Of a stretch of DNA of 64,000 nt, positions 25,902-34,070 are shown piece after piece (the first letter of the stretch is position 1; each line of letters begins with the position of its first letter). This DNA is from Kitasatospora sp. MMS16-BH015 (GTDB lineage Bacteria > Actinomycetota > Actinomycetes > Streptomycetales > Streptomycetaceae): the NCBI RefSeq assembly GCF_002943525.1, contig NZ_CP025394.1:3100001-3164000 (forward strand). Reading direction: 5' to 3'. Below the pieces are notes generated by a model. It was given only the letters and a program-made list of their open reading frames with translations, was not told the origin of the DNA and ran no database searches. A program made the translations under genes and the position numbers.

Positions 25902-27329
25902 TCACTGCTGGTACGGGTTGCCGCCCCCGGCGGCCGGCCCCTGCTGCGGGTACTGTCCCGGCTGGCCGGGCTGCGAGCTCTGCCCCGGCTGGCTCGGCTG
26001 GCCGTACGGCTGCTGGCCGTACGGGTTCGGCGCGGTGCCGGGCTGCGGCTGCTGGTACTGGCCCGGGTACTGCGGCGCCCCCTGCGGAGCAGCCGGCTGC
26101 GCTACGCCCCGGCGCGAACGGCGCGCCAGCAGCACGCCCCCGACCACCGCGAGCACCACCACGACACCGCCGGCCCCGATCACGTACCCCGGCACCCCGC
26201 CGCCACCGCTGCTGCTCCCGCCGGAGGCCACCGGCGTGGCAGCCGCCGGCGCCGAGGAGGCAGCGCCACTCGGCGCGGCGGAGGTCCCGGCCTCCGGCCC
26301 GCCCTGCGACTCGGCCCGCCCGGCCAGCGGGTTGTCCTTCGGGCCCTGGTCCACCGCCGGGTTGGCGGCCAGCGCCTTGGACGGCGAGGCGATCCCGTAC
26401 CCGTACTTGTCGTTCGGGACGGCCCCGGCCCCGTCGGGCATCTTCGCCGTCTTGATCATCCGGTTGATCACCTGACCGGCCGACAGCTGCGGGTACTTGG
26501 CCCGGATCAGCGCCGCGATCGCCGAGACGTACGCGGTGGCCGCCGAGGTGCCCGTCCCGTTCCCGTAGCTGGTGTCCGACTTGTTGCTGGCCCCGTAGAT
26601 CCCCACCCCGGGCGCCACCAACGTGGTCTCCGGCCCGGAGTTCGACTTGGCCCACACGGCGCCGGCTTGATCCACCGCACCGACGGCGACGACGCCGGGG
26701 AAGGCGGCGGGGTAGGTGACGGGAGCCTGATGATCACCCTGGTTGCCGGTGCCGCCGACCACCACGATGTCCTGGGAGAGCGCGTACTCGACCGCTGCGC
26801 GCACCTGCGGATCGGTGCGCAGCCCGGCCGAGGCGAGCGACATGTTGATCACCTGGACGTGGTGGTCTACCGCGTACCGGATCGCGGGCGCCAGGTTCGT
26901 GCCACCGAAGTTCCCGATGTCGTCCCCGCCGTCCAGAGCGACCCGGACCGGGAGGATTTTCGCCTTGGGAGCCAGGCCGGTCACGCCCGCCTGGTCGCCG
27001 TGCCCGTGCGCCGCGATGATGCTGGCGATCTCGGTGCCGTGTCCCGCCGTGTCGACCCGGCCGTCCGACTTCTCCCCCGAGAAGTCCGCCCCCGCCAGGA
27101 CCTGACCGGTCAGGTCCTGGTGACTGGCCTGCACGCCGGTGTCGATCACCGCGACGGTGACGCCCTCACCCTGGCTGACCGGCCAGACCACGCCCGCCGC
27201 GTCGTACTTGGTGATGGCCCACTGGCCCTGACGGATGCTGTCGGCGGCAGCCGGTCCGGCGGCCAACCCCCAGCTCAGCGCACCCGCCGCGAGCACCGCC
27301 GCACCACGCAAGCCTCGACTGGTCGTCAA
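25902..27329 (-). CDS. Mycosin-type S8 serine protease, membrane anchored (T7SS-associated)
   Basis: 475 residues from TTG 27329. Signal peptide (~1-29), subtilisin-like domain with Asp63 (VIDTGV), His97 (AGHGTE), Asn196 and Ser262 (NGTGTSAAT). A transmembrane helix follows at ~385-410 (YVIGAGGVVVVLAVVGG), then an Arg-rich stop-transfer and a Gln/Pro/Gly-rich cytoplasmic tail. This is the MycP layout of type VII secretion, where the protease faces outward and processes or gates substrates. It directly follows the two WXG/YxxxE genes, making a three-gene unit. Confidence 0.9.
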   Translation of the reverse strand: MTTSRGLRGAAVLAAGALSWGLAAGPAAADSIRQGQWAITKYDAAGVVWPVSQGEGVTVAVIDTGVQASHQDLTGQVLAGADFSGEKSDGRVDTAGHGTEIASIIAAHGHGDQAGVTGLAPKAKILPVRVALDGGDDIGNFGGTNLAPAIRYAVDHHVQVINMSLASAGLRTDPQVRAAVEYALSQDIVVVGGTGNQGDHQAPVTYPAAFPGVVAVGAVDQAGAVWAKSNSGPETTLVAPGVGIYGASNKSDTSYGNGTGTSAATAYVSAIAALIRAKYPQLSAGQVINRMIKTAKMPDGAGAVPNDKYGYGIASPSKALAANPAVDQGPKDNPLAGRAESQGGPEAGTSAAPSGAASSAPAAATPVASGGSSSGGGGVPGYVIGAGGVVVVLAVVGGVLLARRSRRGVAQPAAPQGAPQYPGQYQQPQPGTAPNPYGQQPYGQPSQPGQSSQPGQPGQYPQQGPAAGGGNPYQQ

Positions 27330-27417
27330 GCCCGGTCACCCCATCTGTCGAAGGTGGGTGCCCCGCAGGCCGCGCCCACGGGACACCCTCAGGTCCAGCC
27401 ACCCTACGGGCGGCGGA

Positions 27418-28800
27418 TCAGTCCACCACGTTCGGGTTGGCCCGCTGCCCGGTCATCCAGGTCTCCTCGTCCTCGACGAGGTAGTCGGGCCGCTTCCCGT
27501 CCTTCTTCTTGTCCTTGTCCTTCTTACCGGCCTGCGAGCCACCGGGCATCCCGTGCTGGCCGTCCTTGCCGCGCTGTCCGGCGCCGCCCTGACCCGCCTG
27601 ACCCGCCCGGCTCTTGCCGAGGCCCGAACCGCCCTCGGTGAAGCTCTTCCGGCTCGCCGCGCCGTGGCCGGACTCCCCGGCCACGCCACCGCTGCGCCCC
27701 GCACCGCCGGCTCCGGCCCGGCCACCGGCCCCGGCCGTGCCCTCACCGGCCGCCAGACCGCCCAGGCCGCCCGAGCCGAAGCTCCCGGGCCGGCCGCCGC
27801 CTCCGGCCAGTCCGCCACGGCTGCCGAGGCTGCCGGTGGAACCGGAGTTGCCACTGCCGAAGACCCCGCCGCCGAACCGGCTGCCGCCCTCGCCGGGCCC
27901 GCCGGTCTCGGTCCCGAACCCGGGCGCACCGGTGCCGGTGGTCGGTTTGGGGCCCGTGATCACGCTGTCGATGCCGGTCCCGGCACCCGGGCCGGGCGTC
28001 GGACCGACGCCGACACTGCCGCCACCACCGGGCGGAGCCGGGCGGGGCACGGGGTTGGCCGTACCGCCCTTGATCCCGGGATCGGTCGGTGCCACCCCCT
28101 GCTTCGGCGGCAGCGGAGCCCGCTGGGAGCCACCGCTGACGGACCGTGAAGTAGTCGACATCTCGACATTGCGCGCACCGCCACCGTTGGCAGCGAGCCC
28201 CATCCCGCCACCCATGATCAGCGCACCGATCGCGGTGGCCCCTGACGGGTCGTCCGGCGGGTTGAGCTGGTCGATGTTCTCCACCGACACGGTGTTCGGC
28301 GGCTTGAGCACCTGCGCCGCCGTCCGGTACTTGGTCGCCAGCGTCTCCATCACCGCGACGGCCTTGGCCTTGCGCTCGTCGGTGATGGTGGTGCGGGTGT
28401 TCTCGTTGTCCACGCCGACGGCCGTCTCGGCGGTGTCGCCGATCGCGTCGCCCACCTTGTCGAGGAAGCTGGGCTCCTCGGGCATGTCCCGCTTCGCCTG
28501 GTCGATCGCCTCGGACATCATCTTCATCGTGATGGCCGCGTCGTTCGCGTACGCGGAGACGTTGTTGACCGTGTTGGCGAGCTTGGTCATCTTCGAGTAG
28601 AAGGCGTCGCTGCTGGTGCCCTCCCAGCTCGAGGTGGCATCGCCGGAGGCGGTCTGCAGGGTGGTCCGGATCTGCTTGAGGCAGTCGGCCGTGCGGCGCC
28701 ACGGGTCGCTCGCGGACATCACGCCGCCCGAGTCCATGCTCTGCACCATCTTGCGCAGGTCACCGTGGCTGTAGGCGTCGAAGTTCGTGAAATCGCTCAT
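27418..28800 (-). CDS. Large WXG-type protein with Gly-rich region and conserved RPDYLVEDE tail
   Basis: 460 residues. The N-terminal ~110 residues are an alpha-helical hairpin with a Trp-Glu-Gly turn (TSSWEGTSSDAF), as in WXG100 proteins. Residues ~190-400 are Gly/Pro/Ser-rich low complexity. The last ~60 residues hold FTEGGSGLGK, a Lys/Asp-rich stretch and RPDYLVEDEETW, all repeated in the paralogue at 59723-61249. Likely a T7SS substrate or scaffold. Its start is 7 bases after the small YxxxE gene stop, so the pair is translationally linked. Confidence 0.85.
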   Translation of the reverse strand: MSDFTNFDAYSHGDLRKMVQSMDSGGVMSASDPWRRTADCLKQIRTTLQTASGDATSSWEGTSSDAFYSKMTKLANTVNNVSAYANDAAITMKMMSEAIDQAKRDMPEEPSFLDKVGDAIGDTAETAVGVDNENTRTTITDERKAKAVAVMETLATKYRTAAQVLKPPNTVSVENIDQLNPPDDPSGATAIGALIMGGGMGLAANGGGARNVEMSTTSRSVSGGSQRAPLPPKQGVAPTDPGIKGGTANPVPRPAPPGGGGSVGVGPTPGPGAGTGIDSVITGPKPTTGTGAPGFGTETGGPGEGGSRFGGGVFGSGNSGSTGSLGSRGGLAGGGGRPGSFGSGGLGGLAAGEGTAGAGGRAGAGGAGRSGGVAGESGHGAASRKSFTEGGSGLGKSRAGQAGQGGAGQRGKDGQHGMPGGSQAGKKDKDKKKDGKRPDYLVEDEETWMTGQRANPNVVD

Positions 28801-28807
28801 GCCGCGC

Positions 28808-29314
28808 TCACCAGGTCTCGTTCGGGGTGCCGGTGACGGGTGGGGTGCCGGCGCCCGGGTCCTTCGGGCTGGAGACCGGGCCGGTCACGACCGTGGTGGT
28901 GGGCCGGACGGCGGTGGTGTAGGTGGTCGGCGTGACGGTGTTCGGGTTGCCGACCGACCAGCCGTCCGAGGCCACCTTGAGGTGGCGGGAGGTCTCGTGC
29001 TCCTGCTCCTCGTAGTTGGTCGCCGTCAGGTCGGCCTTCCGCTGGGCCTCGTCGATCGCGTCGTGCAGGGCGAACAGGACGTCCCGCAGGCCGTCCCGCA
29101 TCGTCTCGTACTTCTCGTGCAGCGTCTGCGCCTCGGCGAAGGTGCCGAAGGCGCTGCGCCCGACCCCGCTCTGGATGTGCGCCTTGCCACCGTCCGCGTG
29201 GGCCTGGAACTCGTCCAGTAGTTTGCGCACCTGCCCGGCGAACGCCCTTAGGCCGTCCACCTCCACGCGGTACCCGGCTCCCGGGCCGCCGCTCGACCCG
29301 CTCCCCGTGCTCAC
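28808..29314 (-). CDS. Small helical protein with YxxxE motif, partner of the WXG protein
   Basis: 168 residues from GTG 29314, chosen by comparison with the paralogue at 61251-61586, where GYR also lies near the N-terminus. The frame is open 27 codons upstream. It has a helical hairpin followed by TNYEEQEHET, which fits the YxxxE-type T7 secretion signal, then a Thr/Pro-rich tail. It probably dimerises with the downstream WXG protein as ESX partners do. Confidence 0.75.
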   Translation of the reverse strand: MSTGSGSSGGPGAGYRVEVDGLRAFAGQVRKLLDEFQAHADGGKAHIQSGVGRSAFGTFAEAQTLHEKYETMRDGLRDVLFALHDAIDEAQRKADLTATNYEEQEHETSRHLKVASDGWSVGNPNTVTPTTYTTAVRPTTTVVTGPVSSPKDPGAGTPPVTGTPNETW

Positions 29315-29471
29315 GACCTCGTGCCCCCGTACTTCGTCGTCTACCTGCCGCCCCGGCCTGGGCTGCGCGCTCAAGGCCAGGGAAATCCAACTCACATGTC
29401 TAACACATGCCCACGGCCGACAGAACGCCCCACTCCCCCCTTCCCCTACCCCGGAGCCGCCTGACGGAATC

Positions 29472-30191
29472 TCACCCGAGTTCCGTCAGGGCCCGCCGGC
29501 AGAGCGAATCCGCGCGCCGGGTGGTCTCGGGCAGCCGGTAGTCGGGGGCCAGGGCCAGCGTGGTGGCCACGGCCTCGGCCAGGCCGATCCGGTGACCGAC
29601 CGAGACGAAGACCGGCTTGACCCCGACCCGGGTACGCACGGCCCGCCCGACCTCCTCCCCCGAGTCGGTGTCCACCAGCGGCGCCGAGTCGCCCCGCCCC
29701 GGCCCCGGCTGCTCGTACCCGAAGGTGAACGGGGTCTTGGCCACGCCCATGGTCCGCAGGCCCGTCAGCACGCCCAGATGGCTGGCCAGTCCGAGCCGGC
29801 GCGGGTGGGCCAGGCCGTAGCCGTCGCAGACCACCAGGTCGGGGACGTGCCGCAGCTCGGCCAGCGCGTCGAGCACGGCCGGCACCTCACGGAAGGCCAG
29901 CAGCCCGGGCACGTACGGGAAACTGATCCGCCCCACGGCGGTGGCCTCCTCGACCACGGCCAGCGTGCCGTGCTCCAGCAGCACCGCCGCCGCGACCACC
30001 AGGTCACGCTCGTCGTCGTAGGCCACGTCCACCCCGGCCACCAGCGCTCCCGGGGCGGGCACCGGCCCGGCCGGCTCGACCAGGGCGCGCAGCCGGTGCT
30101 GCTCGGCCAGGGCTTGGGTCTCGGTTGCGGGCCAGTCGGCCGGTGCGGGCAAGGCTCCCCCAGGTGCGGTGTGCGGGTGGTCCGTCCACAC
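29472..30191 (-). CDS. nfi: Endonuclease V (deoxyinosine-specific)
   Basis: 239 residues from GTG 30191. The family core is clear: VAGVDVAYDD (metal Asp), FPYVPGLLAFRE, VVCDGYGLAHPRRLGLASHLG (second metal Asp and the wedge region), and GVKPVFVSVGHRI. It cleaves the second phosphodiester 3' to deoxyinosine in DNA repair. The frame extends further upstream but lacks a signal there. Confidence 0.93.
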   Translation of the reverse strand: MWTDHPHTAPGGALPAPADWPATETQALAEQHRLRALVEPAGPVPAPGALVAGVDVAYDDERDLVVAAAVLLEHGTLAVVEEATAVGRISFPYVPGLLAFREVPAVLDALAELRHVPDLVVCDGYGLAHPRRLGLASHLGVLTGLRTMGVAKTPFTFGYEQPGPGRGDSAPLVDTDSGEEVGRAVRTRVGVKPVFVSVGHRIGLAEAVATTLALAPDYRLPETTRRADSLCRRALTELG

Positions 30192-30413
30192 CGTACCGAC
30201 CGTCAGGGCGCGGGCCGCACGGCGTCGGTGAGCCCGTGCGCCCCCCGTGCCCCGGGCTCCCGGAGTTAGGCTGTACTTACCGACCCGCCCCCGTGGGTAG
30301 ACCTCCGGTACGACAAACCGCACCCGGTACGAGAGCACCCGGTCCGCAGCGCCGCCCCCGAGGCCGTGACCGTCCGCGCTCCCGCACCGGCCTCGCGCGA
30401 AGGACGGACCGCC

Positions 30414-30656
30414 ATGCCGCGCCCCACCATCGCCCAGCTGCTCACCGGCACCCTCACCGTCGTCGCCGCCACCGTGGCGCTGCTGGCCGTCTCCCATGCG
30501 ACGGGGGTGTTCGAGATCGCGGTCCTGGCCACCTTCGCCGTGGCGCTCGGCACCCTCGCCACCGCACTCCAGATGGCCGCCGCCCGCCGCCGCCCCGACC
30601 GGAGCCCGGCCCCGGCACCGGCCGCACCACCGGTCCCGGAGTACGCCCGGCACTGA
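30414..30656 (+). CDS. Small two-helix membrane protein
   Basis: 80 residues from ATG 30414 with AAGGAC about eight bases upstream. Two hydrophobic helices (LLTGTLTVVAATVALLAV and EIAVLATFAVALGTLATAL) and a short Pro/Ala-rich C-terminal tail. Family unknown. Divergent from endonuclease V. Confidence 0.65.
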   Translation: MPRPTIAQLLTGTLTVVAATVALLAVSHATGVFEIAVLATFAVALGTLATALQMAAARRRPDRSPAPAPAAPPVPEYARH

Positions 30657-30678
30657 CCCACTGGGAGACGACGGGCCG

Positions 30679-31371
30679 TCACACGGCGATGGAGACCACG
30701 ACCGTCTTGGCCGCCTTGTCGTGGATGCACTGCCGGTACGGCCGGTCGAAGATGCCGAAGACCCCGTCGATCAGCCACCAGAGCAGCGAGCAGCAGAGCA
30801 GCGCGGGCGCGATGAACACGGCCGCCCGCGTCCAGGCCGCGGCGGGCGTCGGGCTGCTGCCGTCCACCAGCATGGCCACCCGCAGCCGCATCGCCTTCTT
30901 GCCGAGCGTCTGGCCGTCCCGGCTGAGCATCAGGCCCTCGTAGACGATGTAGAGCGCGTAGCCGAGCCAGACGGCGCCGACCACGCCGTTCTCGTGCTTC
31001 AGGCTGACGAACGGCAGCACCACCAGCGTCGCGATCACCTGCACCATCAGGTAGTCGATCAGCCGGGCGATGATTCGGTTGCCCCAGCTGCCCAGCGGCG
31101 GCATCCCGGGCACCGGCCCGGGGTCCGCCTGGTACGGCGGCGTCCCGTACCCGGGCGGAGTGCCGTACCCGGGCGGCGGCGGGGGCGCGCCGTACGGGCC
31201 GCCGTACCCACCGGGGGCGTCGTACGGGCTGCCCTGGGGTGGCGGCGGCGGGGGTGTGCCGTACGGGTCGGCGCCCCCGTTCGCGGGCCCGCCCGGCGGG
31301 GGCGGCTGCTTCTCGAAGGAGGGCTTGCCGCCCCCTTCCGGCTCGGTGCCTGACGGGTCATAGGTACTCAT
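30679..31371 (-). CDS. RDD family membrane protein
   Basis: 230 residues. A Pro/Gly/Tyr-rich cytoplasmic N-terminus (~95 residues, with PPPPGYGTPP repeats) is followed by an RDD domain with NRIIARLIDYL, SRDGQTLGKKAMRLRV and DRPYRQCIHDKAAKTVVV. Three to four membrane helices. The function of RDD proteins is generally unknown, though ion transport has been proposed. It is followed upstream by a second RDD gene. Confidence 0.85.
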   Translation of the reverse strand: MSTYDPSGTEPEGGGKPSFEKQPPPPGGPANGGADPYGTPPPPPPQGSPYDAPGGYGGPYGAPPPPPGYGTPPGYGTPPYQADPGPVPGMPPLGSWGNRIIARLIDYLMVQVIATLVVLPFVSLKHENGVVGAVWLGYALYIVYEGLMLSRDGQTLGKKAMRLRVAMLVDGSSPTPAAAWTRAAVFIAPALLCCSLLWWLIDGVFGIFDRPYRQCIHDKAAKTVVVSIAV

Positions 31372-31453
31372 ACGTCGAGTAGAACATCACTTTTAGTACG
31401 AGCTTGGGATATTTCGTCCGTTTTGGGGAGCCAGGCTGACCCCACCTCAGGAG

Positions 31454-31504
31454 CGGACCGCTCGGGCACGGACCGCTCAGGCTCGGACCGCTCAGGCGCG
31501 GACC
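31454..31504. repeat. 15-bp tandem repeat spanning the end of the larger RDD gene
   Basis: Three full units of CGGACCGCTC(A/G)GGCN at 31454, 31469 and 31484 plus a partial copy. The stop codon of the RDD gene (31492) lies inside the third unit. Confidence 0.9.
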
Positions 31505-33186
31505 ACCCGGGTGCGCGCCGCCCGGTCGTGCCAGGCCCGCCGCTGCTCCGAGTCCGCGAACGGCCAGAGCGCTCCGACCACCAGCACCGCCCCGGCCTGG
31601 CCGACCAGCCACCGCGCCACCGACCGCCCCAGCGCGGGCGGCTCCGCCGTCCCGGCCCGGACCACCCGCACCCCGACCAGCCGCTTCCCGAAGGTCTGGC
31701 CGGTGCGCGCCGTCGGCAGCACCTCGTACACCACCCCGACCAGCAGCAGCACCCCCAGCAGCACCCCGGTCTTCCCCAGCACCACCGGGTCCACCAACCA
31801 GACCTGCACCTGACGCCCCGTCGCGTCGGCCGCCGCCTTCGCCTGGTCCAGCTTCGTCTGGAGGTGGTCCACCGCCGAGGCCACCAACGGCACCCCGGCC
31901 CCGACCCCCACCACGGCCACCACGACCCCGTCCACCACCCGGGCCACCACTCGCCGCCCCATCCCCGCCACCCGAGGCACCCCGGCCCCCGCACCGGCAG
32001 GCACCACGGCGCCGGCGGAGGACGGGGACGTGACGGCCCGCTTCACCGGCACCGCCTGCGGCGCCGCCGCCGCAGGCTCGGGTACGGCCACCACACCGAC
32101 CGCACCCAACCCGTCGACCGGTGCCGCCGGCGGAACCGACGCAGCGATCACCACCGGCGCCACCGGCGCCACCGCCCCACCGCCCACCGCCATCGGCGCA
32201 GCCACCGCACCCACGGCTCCCGCCGCCGAACCGGCCGGGCCCACCGGCGCCACCGCACCCGCCGACGCGACCACCCCGACCGCACCCCCCGATCCCGCCC
32301 CGGCTTCGGCCCCCGCCCCAGCCGCCAGCGGATCAGCAGGCCCAGCCGCCGCCCCACTCCCCTGCGCGGCAGCCCCACCGCTGCCCTGCGCCCCAGGCGC
32401 AAAAGACCCTCCACCCCATACCGCCGCCGTGCCCGCTCCCGCCCCCGCGGGCCCGGCGGAGCCACCGTTCGCCTCGACCGCCCCACCCCGGGGCCCGGGC
32501 ACCACCGAAGCGGCTCCACCCGCCTCTGCGCCCGCACCCCAGGACACCCACCGCGGCTCGGCCGACTCCTCCAGCAGGCCCCGCTGCGCCCGCGGGTCCA
32601 CCTGCCAGCCCGAGGCGGCCCCGGGGGCCTCGCCCTGTACGGTCTCGGCCACCGCCGGCTCCGCCTCCGCCGCGCGGAACGTGAAGGAGCGCCCGGCCGA
32701 GGTCTGGTCGAAGTACACCGGGCCGGTCTCCCCGACCGCCGCCGCCTGCCGGACCACCGCGTCCGGTGCGCTCGCCGGCCCCGGCAGGTCGACCCCGGCC
32801 GCCGCGTCGGCGGCCGCACGGAGCGGCGGCGCCGAGTACGGGGCGAACACCGCCCCACCCAAGGTGCCCTGCCCGGGCAGCACCACGGCCCCCGTGCCCC
32901 CCGCCACCCCCGCCACCGGAACTCCCGCCACCGGTGCCTCCGCCGCCGGCTCCACCACCGGCGGCGGCATGTACCGTGCCGCGACCGGGGGCGCCGCCGC
33001 GTGGCGGCCGACGAAGCTGGGCGGGACGAGCTCCTCGCCGGCGGCCGGCGCGGGGCGGCTGGTACCGGGCACCCAGGCGGTGCCGCCCCAGTAGCGGACG
33101 AAACCGGGGACCGACGGGTCCGGGTAGTACCCCGGCGTCGGGCCGGCGGCGGTGGACGTGCTGCCGTCGACCGGCCGTTCCGTCAT
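31492..33186 (-). CDS. RDD family protein with N-terminal DUF2510 segment and long Ala/Gly linker
   Basis: 564 residues from ATG 33186. An N-terminal DUF2510-like patch (PGYYPDPSVPGFVRYW, then WGGTAWV) is followed by about 350 residues of Ala/Gly/Val-rich, low-complexity sequence. The C-terminal RDD membrane domain has RRVVARVVDGVVVAV, GQTFGKRLVGVRVV and WHDRAARTRVV. The paired RDD genes lie next to the type VII module, and functional coupling is possible but not shown. Confidence 0.8.
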   Translation of the reverse strand: MTERPVDGSTSTAAGPTPGYYPDPSVPGFVRYWGGTAWVPGTSRPAPAAGEELVPPSFVGRHAAAPPVAARYMPPPVVEPAAEAPVAGVPVAGVAGGTGAVVLPGQGTLGGAVFAPYSAPPLRAAADAAAGVDLPGPASAPDAVVRQAAAVGETGPVYFDQTSAGRSFTFRAAEAEPAVAETVQGEAPGAASGWQVDPRAQRGLLEESAEPRWVSWGAGAEAGGAASVVPGPRGGAVEANGGSAGPAGAGAGTAAVWGGGSFAPGAQGSGGAAAQGSGAAAGPADPLAAGAGAEAGAGSGGAVGVVASAGAVAPVGPAGSAAGAVGAVAAPMAVGGGAVAPVAPVVIAASVPPAAPVDGLGAVGVVAVPEPAAAAPQAVPVKRAVTSPSSAGAVVPAGAGAGVPRVAGMGRRVVARVVDGVVVAVVGVGAGVPLVASAVDHLQTKLDQAKAAADATGRQVQVWLVDPVVLGKTGVLLGVLLLVGVVYEVLPTARTGQTFGKRLVGVRVVRAGTAEPPALGRSVARWLVGQAGAVLVVGALWPFADSEQRRAWHDRAARTRVVRA

Positions 33187-33543
33187 CTGGTCTCTCCTGA
33201 AGTCTCCGCGGGCCGTCCGCCGCCCGCCGAGGCCGTGGGCGCGGTCCATCCACCGCGCACCCCCAGCGGCCCCACAGGGCCGGGGCGGACAGTCGCGAGG
33301 CAGTCACAAAGGGTAGTGCCTTCAGGCCACACCGGATGCCAGATCGGCAATCACCACCGGAACAGCCCCCACCGGAACCCTCGACGGGGGAGAATCCGCC
33401 CTCCCGCCGCCCCGCCCCCAGGGCCACCCGCCAGAAATTCTCGACCGATCCGCGAAATGTGTGTAAGACCGTGTCAGCACCACGCTCTCTCTCCACAAAG
33501 GGCCCCGGAGGACGGGCCCGAGGAGATGAGAGAGGTACCGGCC
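33187..33543. other. Intergenic region, promoter for the SsgA-like gene expected
   Basis: 357 bases between divergent genes with no supported ORF. A local AT-richer patch around 33,430-33,475 (GAAATTCTCGACC, GTGTGTAAGACCGTGT) is the most promoter-like part. No strong repeat. Confidence 0.5.
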
Positions 33544-33960
33544 ATGGAGCGTTCCACGAGCGTCGTCGAGCACGAGCTCGACCTCAACCTGGTGCTGTCG
33601 CCCGAGCGCAGCGTCCCCGTCCCGGCCCGGCTGTCGTACGGGATCCACGACCCCTTCGCCGTGCACATCACCTTCCACCTGGACAGCGGCACGCCGGTGA
33701 CCTGGGTGTTCGCCCGCGAGCTGCTGGTGGAGGGCACCTTCCGCCCGTGCGGCCAGGGCGACGTGCGGATCTGGCCGACCCGGTCGGGCCGGAACAGCGT
33801 GCTCTGCCTGGCGCTCAGCTCCCCGGGCGGCGACGCCCTGCTGGAGGCGCCGCTGCCGGCGGTGGCCTCCTGGCTGGAGCGGGCGCACCGGCTCGTCCCG
33901 CCCGGCGCCGAGCTGGCCGCCCTCGACCTGGACAACTCGCTGGCCGAGCTGCTGGCGTGA
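33544..33960 (+). CDS. SsgA-like sporulation/cell-division protein (1 of 3)
   Basis: 138 residues from ATG 33544, with AGAGAGG eight bases upstream; an ATG at 33526 abuts its own GAGGAG and is less likely. SALP signature: PVPARLSYGIHDPFAVHITFH, TWVFARELL, GDVRIWP and LSSPGGDALLEAP. SALPs guide peptidoglycan synthesis and septum placement in sporulating actinomycetes. By position relative to hpd/hpdR it could correspond to S. coelicolor SsgG, but that is only a synteny-based guess. Confidence 0.88.
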   Translation: MERSTSVVEHELDLNLVLSPERSVPVPARLSYGIHDPFAVHITFHLDSGTPVTWVFARELLVEGTFRPCGQGDVRIWPTRSGRNSVLCLALSSPGGDALLEAPLPAVASWLERAHRLVPPGAELAALDLDNSLAELLA

Positions 33961-33974
33961 CGGCGCCCCTCGAG

Positions 33975-34053
33975 GAGGCCCCCGTCAGGGAGGACACCGA
34001 TGGCGAGGCCCCCGTCAGGGAGGTCCCCGTCACGGAGGCCCCTGTCAGGGAGG
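33975..34053. repeat. 30-bp tandem repeat, three copies, between convergent genes
   Basis: A 19-base core (GAGGCCCCCGTCAGGGAGG, one mismatch in the third) recurs at 33975, 34005 and 34035, exactly 30 bases apart. Confidence 0.92.
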
Positions 34054-34070
34054 ACACGACGGAGAAGACG

